From Frankiales bacterium (lineage in GTDB: Bacteria; Actinomycetota; Actinomycetes; Mycobacteriales; SCTD01), in assembly GCA_025965475.1 (NCBI GenBank), contig JAOPWV010000023.1:1-34589 (forward strand): a DNA stretch of 34,589 nt, given 5' to 3'. Every line of letters begins with the position of its first letter. The stretch's first letter is position 1. The notes below the pieces were generated by a model. That model had not been told where the DNA came from. It did not search any database and worked only from the letters and a program-made list of their open reading frames with translations. Of the stretch, positions 27,863 to 34,589 are shown piece after piece. A program made the translations under genes and the position numbers.

Positions 27863-28693
27863 TCAGGCGCCCAGGTCGGCGAGCAGTCCGTCGAGGAACG
27901 CCTTGCTGATCTCGGCGGCCTCACGGGGATCGCCGTCGTACGCGTCGAGCTCGACCAGGAGCCAGCTGTCGTAGCCGGTCTCGCGGACGGCGCGGACGAT
28001 GTCGTCGAAGTCGAGCTCGCCCTGCCCGAGCGGCAGGAACTCCAGCGGGTCTCGACGCAGGTCCTTGAGGTGCACGTGCCTGATCCGGTCCGGGTAGGCC
28101 CGGATCAGTGCGGCCGGGTCTCCGCCGCCGGCCGCCAGGTGGGCGGTGTCGGGGCAGAAGCCGATGCGGGTCCGCGGGAGCAGCCGCTCCAGCTCGCTCG
28201 GGCTCTCGACGATCGTGGACAGGTGCGGGTGGTAGCTGGCGACGAGGCCGTGGTCGTCGGCCAGGTCGGCGACCTTGTCCAGCGCCGCGGCCAGCTTGTC
28301 GTAGTCCTCGTCGCGGGTGCCGGCGGCGCGACGGGCGCCACCGCCGACGACGAGGCGGCTCGCGCCGGCCGCGGCGGCGAGCCGGCAGGCACGGGTGACC
28401 CGGTCGAGCTCGTCGGGCAGGATCTCGTCGTAGATGAAGTTCGCGCCGGTGTAGACGCTGACCAGCTCGAGGCCGGCCTCGGCGTGCAGGTCGCGCAGGT
28501 AACCGGGCCGGTCGGCGAAGTCGGCGACGTTCCCGTCGAACATCTCGGTGCCCTCGTAGCCGGCGGCGGCGATGTCACGCACGGCCTGCTCCATCGCACC
28601 GTTGGTCCGGTAGTAGAGGTCCTTCACACTGGTCACGCCCTGGGCGTGACCGACGACGCCGCCCCACGTGATGGTGTGACACCCGAGCCGCAC
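27863..28693 (-). CDS. TIM-barrel sugar isomerase/epimerase family protein (first copy)
   Basis: This 276-residue AP-endonuclease-2-type TIM barrel opens GCHTITWGG and has metal-ligand stretches YEGTEMFDG, SYHPHL, GFCPDTAHLAAGG, RHVHLKDLRRD and WLLVELDAYDG. The family includes inosose dehydratase (IolE), hydroxypyruvate isomerase and sugar epimerases; the opening resembles IolE-like proteins, but I cannot decide between them. It is the first gene of the minus-strand operon, read from GTG at 28693 about 48 bases past a good promoter. The next gene begins 58 bases past its stop, so it can be made together with the transporter. Two TIM barrels in one operon point to a multi-step conversion of a sugar or cyclitol. 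Confidence 0.88.
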   Translation of the reverse strand: MRLGCHTITWGGVVGHAQGVTSVKDLYYRTNGAMEQAVRDIAAAGYEGTEMFDGNVADFADRPGYLRDLHAEAGLELVSVYTGANFIYDEILPDELDRVTRACRLAAAAGASRLVVGGGARRAAGTRDEDYDKLAAALDKVADLADDHGLVASYHPHLSTIVESPSELERLLPRTRIGFCPDTAHLAAGGGDPAALIRAYPDRIRHVHLKDLRRDPLEFLPLGQGELDFDDIVRAVRETGYDSWLLVELDAYDGDPREAAEISKAFLDGLLADLGA

Positions 28694-28740
28694 GACGTCT
28701 ACCCGCTTCCCCCGACGCGTTTCCCCACTGTTGCTCCGGC

Positions 28741-28769
28741 ATCTAATGTTGCTGGCGTGCAGAAGTCAA
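28741..28769 (-). promoter_or_regulatory. Sigma70-like promoter of the sugar operon
   Basis: On the minus strand TTGACT (28764-28769) and TTAGAT (28741-28746) are spaced by exactly 17 bases, a near-consensus housekeeping promoter. Transcription would begin around 28733, about 40 bases before the GTG at 28693. The direct repeat TGTTGCT at 28729-28735 and 28747-28753 (18-base period) flanks the -10 and start and could be an operator. Confidence 0.65.
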
Positions 28770-28773
28770 CACC

Positions 28774-28825
28774 TTGAAGCCAGAAGTGTGGTCGTGCACG
28801 ATGCACGCCATGAGCACGCCATGAG
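28774..28825 (+). promoter_or_regulatory. ROK gene control region: weak promoter, palindrome and tandem repeat
   Basis: TTGAAG (28774-28779) lies 17 bases before a weak -10, CACGAT (28797-28802). A perfect palindrome CGTGCA-CGA-TGCACG (28793-28807) covers that -10 and would allow repression by the encoded regulator. A perfect tandem duplication of the 11-mer CACGCCATGAG (28804-28814, 28815-28825) follows, just before GAGG-taccg-GTG of the ROK start. The palindrome also fits a site for the opposing operon, whose -35 is 24 bases away. Confidence 0.45.
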
Positions 28826-28831
28826 GTACCG

Positions 28832-30121
28832 GTGACGCCCACATCAGGGGACCCCGCGCTCCCCGTCGAGCAGCTGGACGACCTCGTCACGGTGCTGGAC
28901 CTGATCCGTTCGGGCCGGGCCTGCACGCGGCCGGAGATCGTGCGCATCTCCGGGCTCGGGCGCAGCGTCGTCACCCAGCGGGTCGCCCACCTGCTCGCGC
29001 AGGGGATCGTCCAGGAGAGCGGGCTCGCTCCGTCCACCGGCGGCCGCGCTCCGCGCGAGCTGTCGGTACGCGCGCAGGCCGGTCTGGTGCTGGTCGCCCC
29101 GCTCGGCGCCACGCACGTGGCCGCGGGCGCAGCCGACCTGACCGGCCGCCTCCTCGACTCCTTCAGCGAACCGTGGGAGATCGCGCTCGGTCCCGAGGAG
29201 ACGCTGACCCGGGTCGAGAAGATGTTCGACCGGCTGCTCGCCGACCCCGCCGTACGCGGAGAGGCCCGGCTCTACGGGATCGGCGTCGGCCTGCCGGGTC
29301 CGGTGGAGTTCGCCTCCGGCCGCCCGGTGAGCCCGCCGATCATGCCGGGCTGGGACGGCTACCCGGTCCGCGCCCGGCTCGCCGAGCGGTACGACGTACC
29401 GGTGTGGGTGGACAACGACGTGAACCTGATGGCGCTGGGCGAATTGCGGGGCGGGGCGGCGCAGGGCGAGCAGGACGTCATCTACGTCAAGATCGGCACC
29501 GGCATCGGCGCCGGGCTCATCTCGTCGGGCCGCCTGCACCGGGGCGCGCAGGGCTGCGCCGGCGACATCGGGCACATCGCGGTCGCCGAGGCGGCCGGCG
29601 TGGTCTGCAGGTGCGGGAACACCGGGTGCCTGGAGGCCGTCGCGGGCGGCGGGGCGCTGGTCCGGCTCGGCACCGAGGCCGCGCACGAGGGCCGCAGCTC
29701 CTACCTACGCGGCCTCCTCGACCACCAGCCGGTGCTGCACGTCGCGGACATCACCCGGGCGGCACAACACGGCGACGCGGTCGCGGTCGAGCTGGTGAGC
29801 CGCGCCGGCCGGCTCGTCGGCGAGACGCTGGCGACCCTGGTCAACTTCTTCGACCCGTCGCACGTCCTGCTCGGCGGGGCCCTGGCCGACGAGGGCGACC
29901 TGCTGCTGGCCGCGGTGCGGGAGACGGTCTACCGCCGGTCGCTGCCCCTCGCCACCCGCGACCTGCTGATCGCGAAGTCGTCGCCGTCCCCCGACCCCGG
30001 CCTGCTCGGCGCGGCGTTCATGGTGATCGACGAGCTGTTCAGCCGGGACGGCCTCGGCATCTGGCTGGCGGACGGCTCCCCCGCGGGGCGTCCCGAGATC
30101 GCGGACGCCGTATCGGCCTGA
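28832..30121 (+). CDS. ROK-family transcriptional regulator (putative sugar-responsive repressor)
   Basis: This 429-residue protein has an N-terminal winged-helix region (about 14-70; CTRPEIVRISGLGRSVVTQR is the recognition part) and a ROK sugar-kinase-like domain. The kinase side keeps GLPGPVEFASG, the DND motif (194-196, probable catalytic Asp 196) and KIGTGIGAGL (220-229). The zinc site is H248 with C259, C261 and C266 (CRCGNTGC). It is probably a sugar-binding repressor of the divergent operon. Intact kinase residues leave open some glucokinase-like activity. The GTG at 28832 has GAGG 5 bases upstream; the stop of a four-codon upstream frame overlaps it. Divergence from a sugar operon is the usual setting of such regulators. 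Confidence 0.92.
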   Translation: MTPTSGDPALPVEQLDDLVTVLDLIRSGRACTRPEIVRISGLGRSVVTQRVAHLLAQGIVQESGLAPSTGGRAPRELSVRAQAGLVLVAPLGATHVAAGAADLTGRLLDSFSEPWEIALGPEETLTRVEKMFDRLLADPAVRGEARLYGIGVGLPGPVEFASGRPVSPPIMPGWDGYPVRARLAERYDVPVWVDNDVNLMALGELRGGAAQGEQDVIYVKIGTGIGAGLISSGRLHRGAQGCAGDIGHIAVAEAAGVVCRCGNTGCLEAVAGGGALVRLGTEAAHEGRSSYLRGLLDHQPVLHVADITRAAQHGDAVAVELVSRAGRLVGETLATLVNFFDPSHVLLGGALADEGDLLLAAVRETVYRRSLPLATRDLLIAKSSPSPDPGLLGAAFMVIDELFSRDGLGIWLADGSPAGRPEIADAVSA

Positions 30122-30185
30122 CCGGCGAGCGTACGTAGCCACGGCCTGCACGCGTAGGTCGGGAGGAGCCGGGCAGTGCCGCCCG

Positions 30186-31373
30186 GTGACCGCCCTGACG
30201 CCGGCCCTCGTGATCAGCAGCGGCCGTCAGGGCCTCGCGGTGACCCGTGGCCTCGGCGAGATGGGCGTGCCGGTCGTCGTCCTGGCGTGGGACCAGCAGG
30301 ACCTGGCCAGCGTCTCGCGGTACGCCGCGCAGACCGTCCAGGTCCCGCAGGCCGACCAGGGTGACGGGGCGTTCCTCGCCTCCCTGCTCGCCCTGGCCGA
30401 CCGGTATCCCGGGTCCGTCGTCGTCCCGACCTCGGACGAGGCGGTCGCCGACGTCGCCAGGAACAAGGCGACCCTGTCCGCGGCCTTCCGGGTCGACTGC
30501 CCGGACTGGGCGGTCGCCGAGCGCTACATCGACAAGCGCGGGACGTACGAGGTGGCGGCCGCCATCGGGGTGCCGCTGCCGCGCACGGTCACGCCGTCGG
30601 ACCGGGACGAGCTCGCCGCGATCGGCGCGGACATCGGCTACCCGTGCCTGATCAAGCCCCGGCAGAGCCACCTGTACACCCCGCACTTCCACCGCAAGGT
30701 CAGCCTGGTGCACACGGAGGAGGAGTTGCACGCCGCGTACGACGCCGCGACCGCGGTCGGCGTCGAGGTGATGGTGCAGGAGCTGATCCCGGGTCCCGAC
30801 GAGCTCGGCGTCAACTACAACGCCTACCGCTCCGGCGGCCGGGTCGTCGCCGAGTGCACCGCGCGCAAGCTGCGGCTCGCGCCACCCCGCTTCGGCATCC
30901 CACGGGTGGTCCTGAGCGCGCCGGTCCCCGAGGTCGTCGAGCCCGGGCGGGCGATCCTCGAGGCCCTGGGCGTGGGCGGCTTCTCGTGCACCGAGTTCAA
31001 GTACGACACCCGGAGCCGGACGTACAAGCTCCTGGAGGTGAACGGGCGGCACAACTACTCGTCGCTGCTGTCCATCCGGTGCGGCCTGAACTTCCCCTGG
31101 ATCTCCTACCGCGAGCAGGTCTCCGGCGAGCTACCCGGGCCGACGCGTGTCCGGCACGGGCTGTACTGGATCGACGAGCTGGCCGACCTCGCGCACAGCG
31201 CCACCGCGGCCGGCCGGGACGGACGGACAGTCCGGGAACTGGCCCGGCCCTGGCTCGGCCGGCACGTGTTCGCCGTCTTCGACCCGCGCGACCCCCGGCC
31301 GTTCCTGCGACTGGCCGCCGGGGCGCCGCGGCGGGCCCGGTCGGCCCTGGGCGCGGCGCAGGTGCAGACCTAG
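30186..31373 (+). CDS. ATP-grasp carboxylate-amine ligase-like protein
   Basis: This 395-residue ATP-grasp protein has a Rossmann-like N-terminal domain (LVISSGRQGLAVTRGLGEMG), a lid/ATP region (YPCLIKPRQSHLY, VMVQELIPGP) and metal-binding residues in KLLEVNGRHNYSS. This pattern matches the PylC/CarB/D-aspartate-ligase-like group, whose members activate a carboxylate with ATP and join it to an amine. Related genes appear in surface-polysaccharide and peptide clusters. The GTG at 30186 is preferred because homology begins just past it, although the strong GGAGGAG at 30162-30168 is 17 bases away, longer than usual. The gene converges on the tandem AAA gene with only 9 bases between the stops. 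It is near the ROK gene, but an operon is not certain. Substrates are unknown. Confidence 0.85.
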   Translation: MTALTPALVISSGRQGLAVTRGLGEMGVPVVVLAWDQQDLASVSRYAAQTVQVPQADQGDGAFLASLLALADRYPGSVVVPTSDEAVADVARNKATLSAAFRVDCPDWAVAERYIDKRGTYEVAAAIGVPLPRTVTPSDRDELAAIGADIGYPCLIKPRQSHLYTPHFHRKVSLVHTEEELHAAYDAATAVGVEVMVQELIPGPDELGVNYNAYRSGGRVVAECTARKLRLAPPRFGIPRVVLSAPVPEVVEPGRAILEALGVGGFSCTEFKYDTRSRTYKLLEVNGRHNYSSLLSIRCGLNFPWISYREQVSGELPGPTRVRHGLYWIDELADLAHSATAAGRDGRTVRELARPWLGRHVFAVFDPRDPRPFLRLAAGAPRRARSALGAAQVQT

Positions 31374-31382
31374 GCGCCCGCG

Positions 31383-33719
31383 TCACGGCGGAGGGATGTC
31401 CTCCGGCAGCAGTTCGCTGAGGTCCTGATCGGTGAGCGTGAGGGGGTCCCGCTCGGCCAGCCGGACCGCCTGCTGGGACACGGCCTGCTCGATGAGGCGG
31501 CGGACGCTACGTCCGTTGGACCAGCCGGGCTTGTCCCGCTGCAGGGACAGGGTCGCGGTCGCCCGCTCAAGGCTCGCCGACCCCAGGGTGAGGCCGGCCT
31601 GGCGCGCAGCAGCCACGACGAGCTGCTCGATCTCCGCCGGCCCGTAGTCGGGGAAGTCCAGCGTCCGGTCGAACCTCGACCGGAGGCCGGGGTTGGCGTC
31701 GAGGAACTCCTGCATGGGCTCGGGGTAACCGGCCACGATGACGACGAGTTCGTCGCGGTGGTCCTCCATGAGCTTCAGCAGCGCGTCGATCGCCTCCGAC
31801 CCGAACGAGCCGGACGACTGGCCGGGCCCGCCCTCGTGCAGGGAGTACGCCTCGTCGATGAACAGCACCCCGCCCAGGGCGCGCTGCACCGCCGCCTGCG
31901 TCTTGAGCGCGGTCTGACCGGAGAAACCGGCCACCAGGTCGGCCCGGCTCACCTCGACGACGTGGCCCAGCGCGAGCGCCCCCTGCTCGGCGAGGACACG
32001 CGCCACGATGCGCGCGACGGTCGTCTTCCCGGTCCCCGGCGGCCCGAGGAAGGCCATGTGGCGTGACCTGGCGGGCACGGTCAGGCCGCGGTCGCGGCGC
32101 AGTCGCGCCATCCGCTCGGTGGCCGCGATCCGCCTGACCTCCTCCTTGATCTCCGGGAGGCCGACCAGTTCGTCGAGCTGCTCGACGGCGCTCTGCGTCG
32201 CCGCGCGGCCGGCGCTCCCGACGACGTCGCTGAGGTGGTCGAAGTCGGCCGCGCCGAGGGACCGCAGGTCCTCGTGTGTCCGGCTGTCCTCCCCGTGCAG
32301 CCGCACGGCCTGGCGGGACATCGCGTCGTCCAGCCACTGGCGCACCAGCCGGGCGTTGCCGAAGCCCTCCCCCCGCGGGACGCCGGCCAGCCGCGCCAGG
32401 AAGGCCGCCTCCGCCGCCGGTGTCAGGTCGTAGCCCTGCCCGGCGGCCATCCTCCGCAGGATGCGGAGCATCTCGTCCTCGGAGTAGTCGGCGAAGAGCA
32501 GGGTCCGGCCGAACCGGGAGCGCAACCCGGCGTTCGACTCGAGCAGTCGCGACATCGGCTGCGGGTAGCCCGCGGCGATGACGACCAGGCGGCCCCGCTC
32601 GTCCTCCATCGCCTTCACGAGGATGTCGACGGCCTCGCGGCCGAAGGTGTCCTGCTCGTCGTGGGCCAGCGCATAGGCCTCGTCGATGAACAGCACACCG
32701 CCCCGTGCGGCGCGCAGCGCGCTCTGCGTCTTCAGGGCGGTCTGTCCTACGTAGCCGGCCACGAGGGTGGCGCGGTTGGCCTCGACGAGCCGCCCGCTGC
32801 TCAGGACGCCCAGCGCATGGAGGATCCGCGCCACCAGCCGCGCGACGACCGTCTTGCCGCTTCCGGGGTTGCCCAGGAACAGCATGTGCGGCGCGACCAC
32901 CTCTGCGGGCAGGCCCGCCGCGCGCCGCTCCTTGGCGACCTGCACCTGGCTGACCAGCCGGCGTACCTGCTGCTTGACGCCCTGGAGCCCTTCGAGGGCG
33001 TCGAGCTCGGCCAGGAGGTCGTCGAGCTGTGGGCGCTCGGGCTGGACCGGGTCGGTGGGCCCTTGCGGGGCGATGCGCCCGAGGACATAGGACAGACCGG
33101 CGTTCAGCGCCCGGACGTCCTGCTTCGTCACGGCCACCACGTTGTCGATGAACCCGCCCAGGCCCTCCCACGGCTGCTCCGCCTCGCGCTGCTGCACGGC
33201 GCGGTGCGCACGCTCCCCGGCGAGCCGCAGGTGGTGCCACGCCTGTACGGCGGACTCGGCCGGCTCGGCATCGGGGGTCGGGCGGGCCAGCTGCGCCGCG
33301 ATGGCCAGGGCCCGCAACGCTTCGAGCGTGTCCCGGTAGGCGAGCTCGTCGCCGTTGATCGGCGCATGCCCTAGCCAGGCGCTGACCCGCACGCCCTGCC
33401 GCTGCAGGACGGCCGGGTCCTCCACTGTCCCGGGGCCCCCGACGAGCTCCGCGATGCGGTCTGGTTCCGGCCCGAGAAAGGCCACCGCGAAGGCGGTCGC
33501 CCTGGTCGTCGCGTCGACCGTGAACAACGGCAGGCGGCCGGCGGACGTCACGGCGTCGAGGTGCTCGCGCAGCGAGCGCTCACCGTCGTGCTCCTGCTGC
33601 TGGGTCGCAGCATGCAGATCGGTGGCTGCTGCGGCGAACTCGCCCGTCCCCGGCGCCGGTCCCACCGGGTCGTCGGCAGCGTCATCCGGCCCCGCGACGG
33701 ACTCGCCCCACACGCCCAT
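31383..33719 (-). CDS. Tandem CbbX/SpoVK-type AAA+ ATPase
   Basis: This protein has about 778 residues and two complete AAA modules. Module 1 has Walker A GNPGSGKT (about 284-291) and Walker B LFIDEAYAL (about 344-352). Module 2 has GPPGTGKT (about 560-567) and LFIDEAYSL (about 620-628). Both modules share the CbbX/SpoVK spacing, with LVAGYVGQTALKTQ and LVAGFSGQTALKTQ after the Walker A region and AGYP plus SRF motifs. The N-terminal 220 residues are an Ala-rich helical domain with no recognised family. It is not EccA of ESX secretion, which has one AAA domain and TPR repeats. Such proteins remodel or unfold partners; CbbX itself reactivates Rubisco. No Rubisco gene is present. The start may be GTG 33722 or ATG 33719, neither with a clear ribosome site. 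Confidence 0.9.
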   Translation of the reverse strand: MGVWGESVAGPDDAADDPVGPAPGTGEFAAAATDLHAATQQQEHDGERSLREHLDAVTSAGRLPLFTVDATTRATAFAVAFLGPEPDRIAELVGGPGTVEDPAVLQRQGVRVSAWLGHAPINGDELAYRDTLEALRALAIAAQLARPTPDAEPAESAVQAWHHLRLAGERAHRAVQQREAEQPWEGLGGFIDNVVAVTKQDVRALNAGLSYVLGRIAPQGPTDPVQPERPQLDDLLAELDALEGLQGVKQQVRRLVSQVQVAKERRAAGLPAEVVAPHMLFLGNPGSGKTVVARLVARILHALGVLSSGRLVEANRATLVAGYVGQTALKTQSALRAARGGVLFIDEAYALAHDEQDTFGREAVDILVKAMEDERGRLVVIAAGYPQPMSRLLESNAGLRSRFGRTLLFADYSEDEMLRILRRMAAGQGYDLTPAAEAAFLARLAGVPRGEGFGNARLVRQWLDDAMSRQAVRLHGEDSRTHEDLRSLGAADFDHLSDVVGSAGRAATQSAVEQLDELVGLPEIKEEVRRIAATERMARLRRDRGLTVPARSRHMAFLGPPGTGKTTVARIVARVLAEQGALALGHVVEVSRADLVAGFSGQTALKTQAAVQRALGGVLFIDEAYSLHEGGPGQSSGSFGSEAIDALLKLMEDHRDELVVIVAGYPEPMQEFLDANPGLRSRFDRTLDFPDYGPAEIEQLVVAAARQAGLTLGSASLERATATLSLQRDKPGWSNGRSVRRLIEQAVSQQAVRLAERDPLTLTDQDLSELLPEDIPPP

Positions 33720-33780
33720 CACGGGCCGGCGGCTTCACGTGACGTGTACGGCATCCGGGGGGCTCCGTCCCTCACGCCTC

Positions 33781-33793
33781 GCCCGCGACGGGC
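33781..33793 (-). terminator. Weak hairpin candidate between ychF and the AAA gene
   Basis: GCCCG-CGA-CGGGC forms a short 5-bp stem with a 3-base loop between ychF (stop at 33890) and the AAA gene. It has no T-run. It could be a weak terminator for ychF or chance in GC-rich DNA. Confidence 0.25.
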
Positions 33794-33833
33794 GCTGTGC
33801 CACCTGATCGTGCCCCGCGACCGGCCACCCCAC

Positions 33834-33856
33834 CCAGCGTTCATCCACCAGCGTTC
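33834..33856 (-). repeat. 9-bp direct repeat upstream of the AAA gene
   Basis: CCAGCGTTC occurs at 33834-33842 and again at 33848-33856, a 14-base period. On the minus strand this reads GAACGCTGG-N5-GAACGCTGG in the leader between ychF and the AAA gene. It could be a binding site for a regulator of the AAA gene. No promoter hexamers are clear around it. Confidence 0.4.
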
Positions 33857-33889
33857 CCGCTCCGCTCGCAGACAGGGAGGCAGGGACAC

Positions 33890-34589
33890 CTAGACGTTGA
33901 AGCGGAACTCCACCACGTCGCCGTCCTGCATGACGTAGTCCTTGCCCTCCATGCGCGCCTTGCCGGCCGCCCGTGCGGCCGGCACCGACCGCGCCTCCAT
34001 GAGGTCGGCGAAGCCGATGACCTCGGCCTTGATGAACCCGCGCTGGAAGTCGGTGTGGATCACCCCGGCGGCCTCGGGCGCGGTGGCGCCCTTGCGGATC
34101 GTCCAGGCGCGGGCCTCCTTCGGCCCAGCGGTGAGGTAGGTCTGCAGCCCCAGGGTGTCGAACCCGATCCGCGCGAGCTGGTGCAGCCCGGACTCCTCCT
34201 GGCCCATCGACTGGAGCAGCTCGAGGGCCTCGTCCTCGGGCAGCTCCATGAGCTCCATCTCGACCTTGGCGTCGAGGAACACCGCTTCCGCCGGGGCGAC
34301 CAGCGCGGCGAGCTCGGCGCGGAACGCGGTGTTGCCGAGCTCGTCCTCGTCGAGGTTGAAGACGTACAGGAAGGGCTTGGCGGTCAGCAGGTGCAGCTCG
34401 CGCAGCGGCTCCCGGTCGAGGCCCGCCCCGAACACGGTCTGCCCGGAGTTCAGGACCTCCTCCGCCCGGCGTACGGCCTCGAGCTGGGGCACGACGTCCT
34501 TCTTGATCCGCGCCTCCTTCTCCAGGCGCGGGATGGCCTTCTCCAGCGTCTGCAGGTCGGCGAGGATCAGCTCGGTGTTGATCGTCTCG
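33890..34589 (-). CDS. ychF: YchF redox-regulated ATPase/GTPase, 5' end cut by window edge
   Basis: The visible C-terminal part of about 232 residues begins ETINTELILADLQTLEK, a well-conserved YchF line, and ends in the TGS domain (FQRGFIKAEVIGFADLMEA, then KDYVMQDGDVVEFRFNV). YchF belongs to the Obg-family P-loop proteins, prefers ATP, binds ribosomes and has been linked to oxidative-stress response. The frame continues to the window edge without a start, so the P-loop half lies outside. The reading frame is intact over the visible part. An ATG at 34492 inside the frame is an internal Met, not the start. The stop is TAG at 33890-33892. Nothing unusual is seen. Confidence 0.96.
   Translation of the reverse strand, partial: ETINTELILADLQTLEKAIPRLEKEARIKKDVVPQLEAVRRAEEVLNSGQTVFGAGLDREPLRELHLLTAKPFLYVFNLDEDELGNTAFRAELAALVAPAEAVFLDAKVEMELMELPEDEALELLQSMGQEESGLHQLARIGFDTLGLQTYLTAGPKEARAWTIRKGATAPEAAGVIHTDFQRGFIKAEVIGFADLMEARSVPAARAAGKARMEGKDYVMQDGDVVEFRFNV

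Noticed and set aside
31383-33719. ESX secretion ATPase EccA
   Set aside because: Two AAA modules rather than one, no TPR region recognised, and no ESX genes nearby.

Overview
The window is about 34.6 kb of very GC-rich bacterial DNA with many GTG starts and tight ATGA/GTGA gene overlaps. The gene content points to an actinobacterium. There is a mycothiol-pathway deacetylase (MshB), an SdhCAB set like the mycobacterial Sdh1 type, a VanW-family protein and dodecin. The gene content does not settle the genus. No tRNA, rRNA, CRISPR array, insertion sequence or phage gene was seen. Coding density is high and no gap without a gene exceeds 300 bases; the longest is 15425-15671.

Left part (1-11342). 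A minus-strand run carries an FtsH-like membrane AAA protease, a small membrane protein, a flavin reductase-family protein and a VanW-family protein cut by the window edge. Upstream of it lies mshB, divergent from a 910-residue CHASE3 hybrid histidine kinase that holds a complete phosphorelay in one chain. Next on the minus strand come a YqgE/AlgH-family protein, the ribosome-associated GTPase TypA/BipA and a dodecin.

Respiration and surface block (11445-19195, mainly plus). A small conserved-looking protein precedes sdhC-, sdhA- and sdhB-type genes. Two near-identical CRP/GlxR-like palindromes lie just upstream of the first gene. A 53-residue membrane peptide gene sits on the opposite strand after sdhB. 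Then come a glutamine-dependent asparagine synthetase (TTG start), an exported C39-like peptidase and a GNAT acetyltransferase. These three may form a peptide or surface-amide modification group.

Sugar catabolic locus (19215-30121). A ROK regulator (plus) faces a minus-strand operon. In transcription order the operon encodes a TIM-barrel isomerase, a lipoprotein sugar-binding protein, a double-NBD ATPase, a permease, a Gfo/Idh/MocA dehydrogenase, a second TIM-barrel isomerase, a gluconate-2-dehydrogenase-subunit-3-like protein and a GMC flavoprotein. A Nudix hydrolase follows. The permease-to-GMC section is almost fully coupled by 4-base overlaps. The combination of GMC/subunit 3, Gfo/Idh and TIM barrels resembles known 3-keto-glycoside chemistry. 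My best hypothesis is uptake of an intact glycoside or anhydrosugar and its oxidation and cleavage inside the cell. A good sigma70-like promoter, a palindrome and a tandem 11-bp repeat occupy the divergent control region.

Right part (30186-34589). An ATP-grasp carboxylate-amine ligase-like protein converges on a tandem CbbX-type AAA protein. The window ends inside ychF, of which the 3' part is present.
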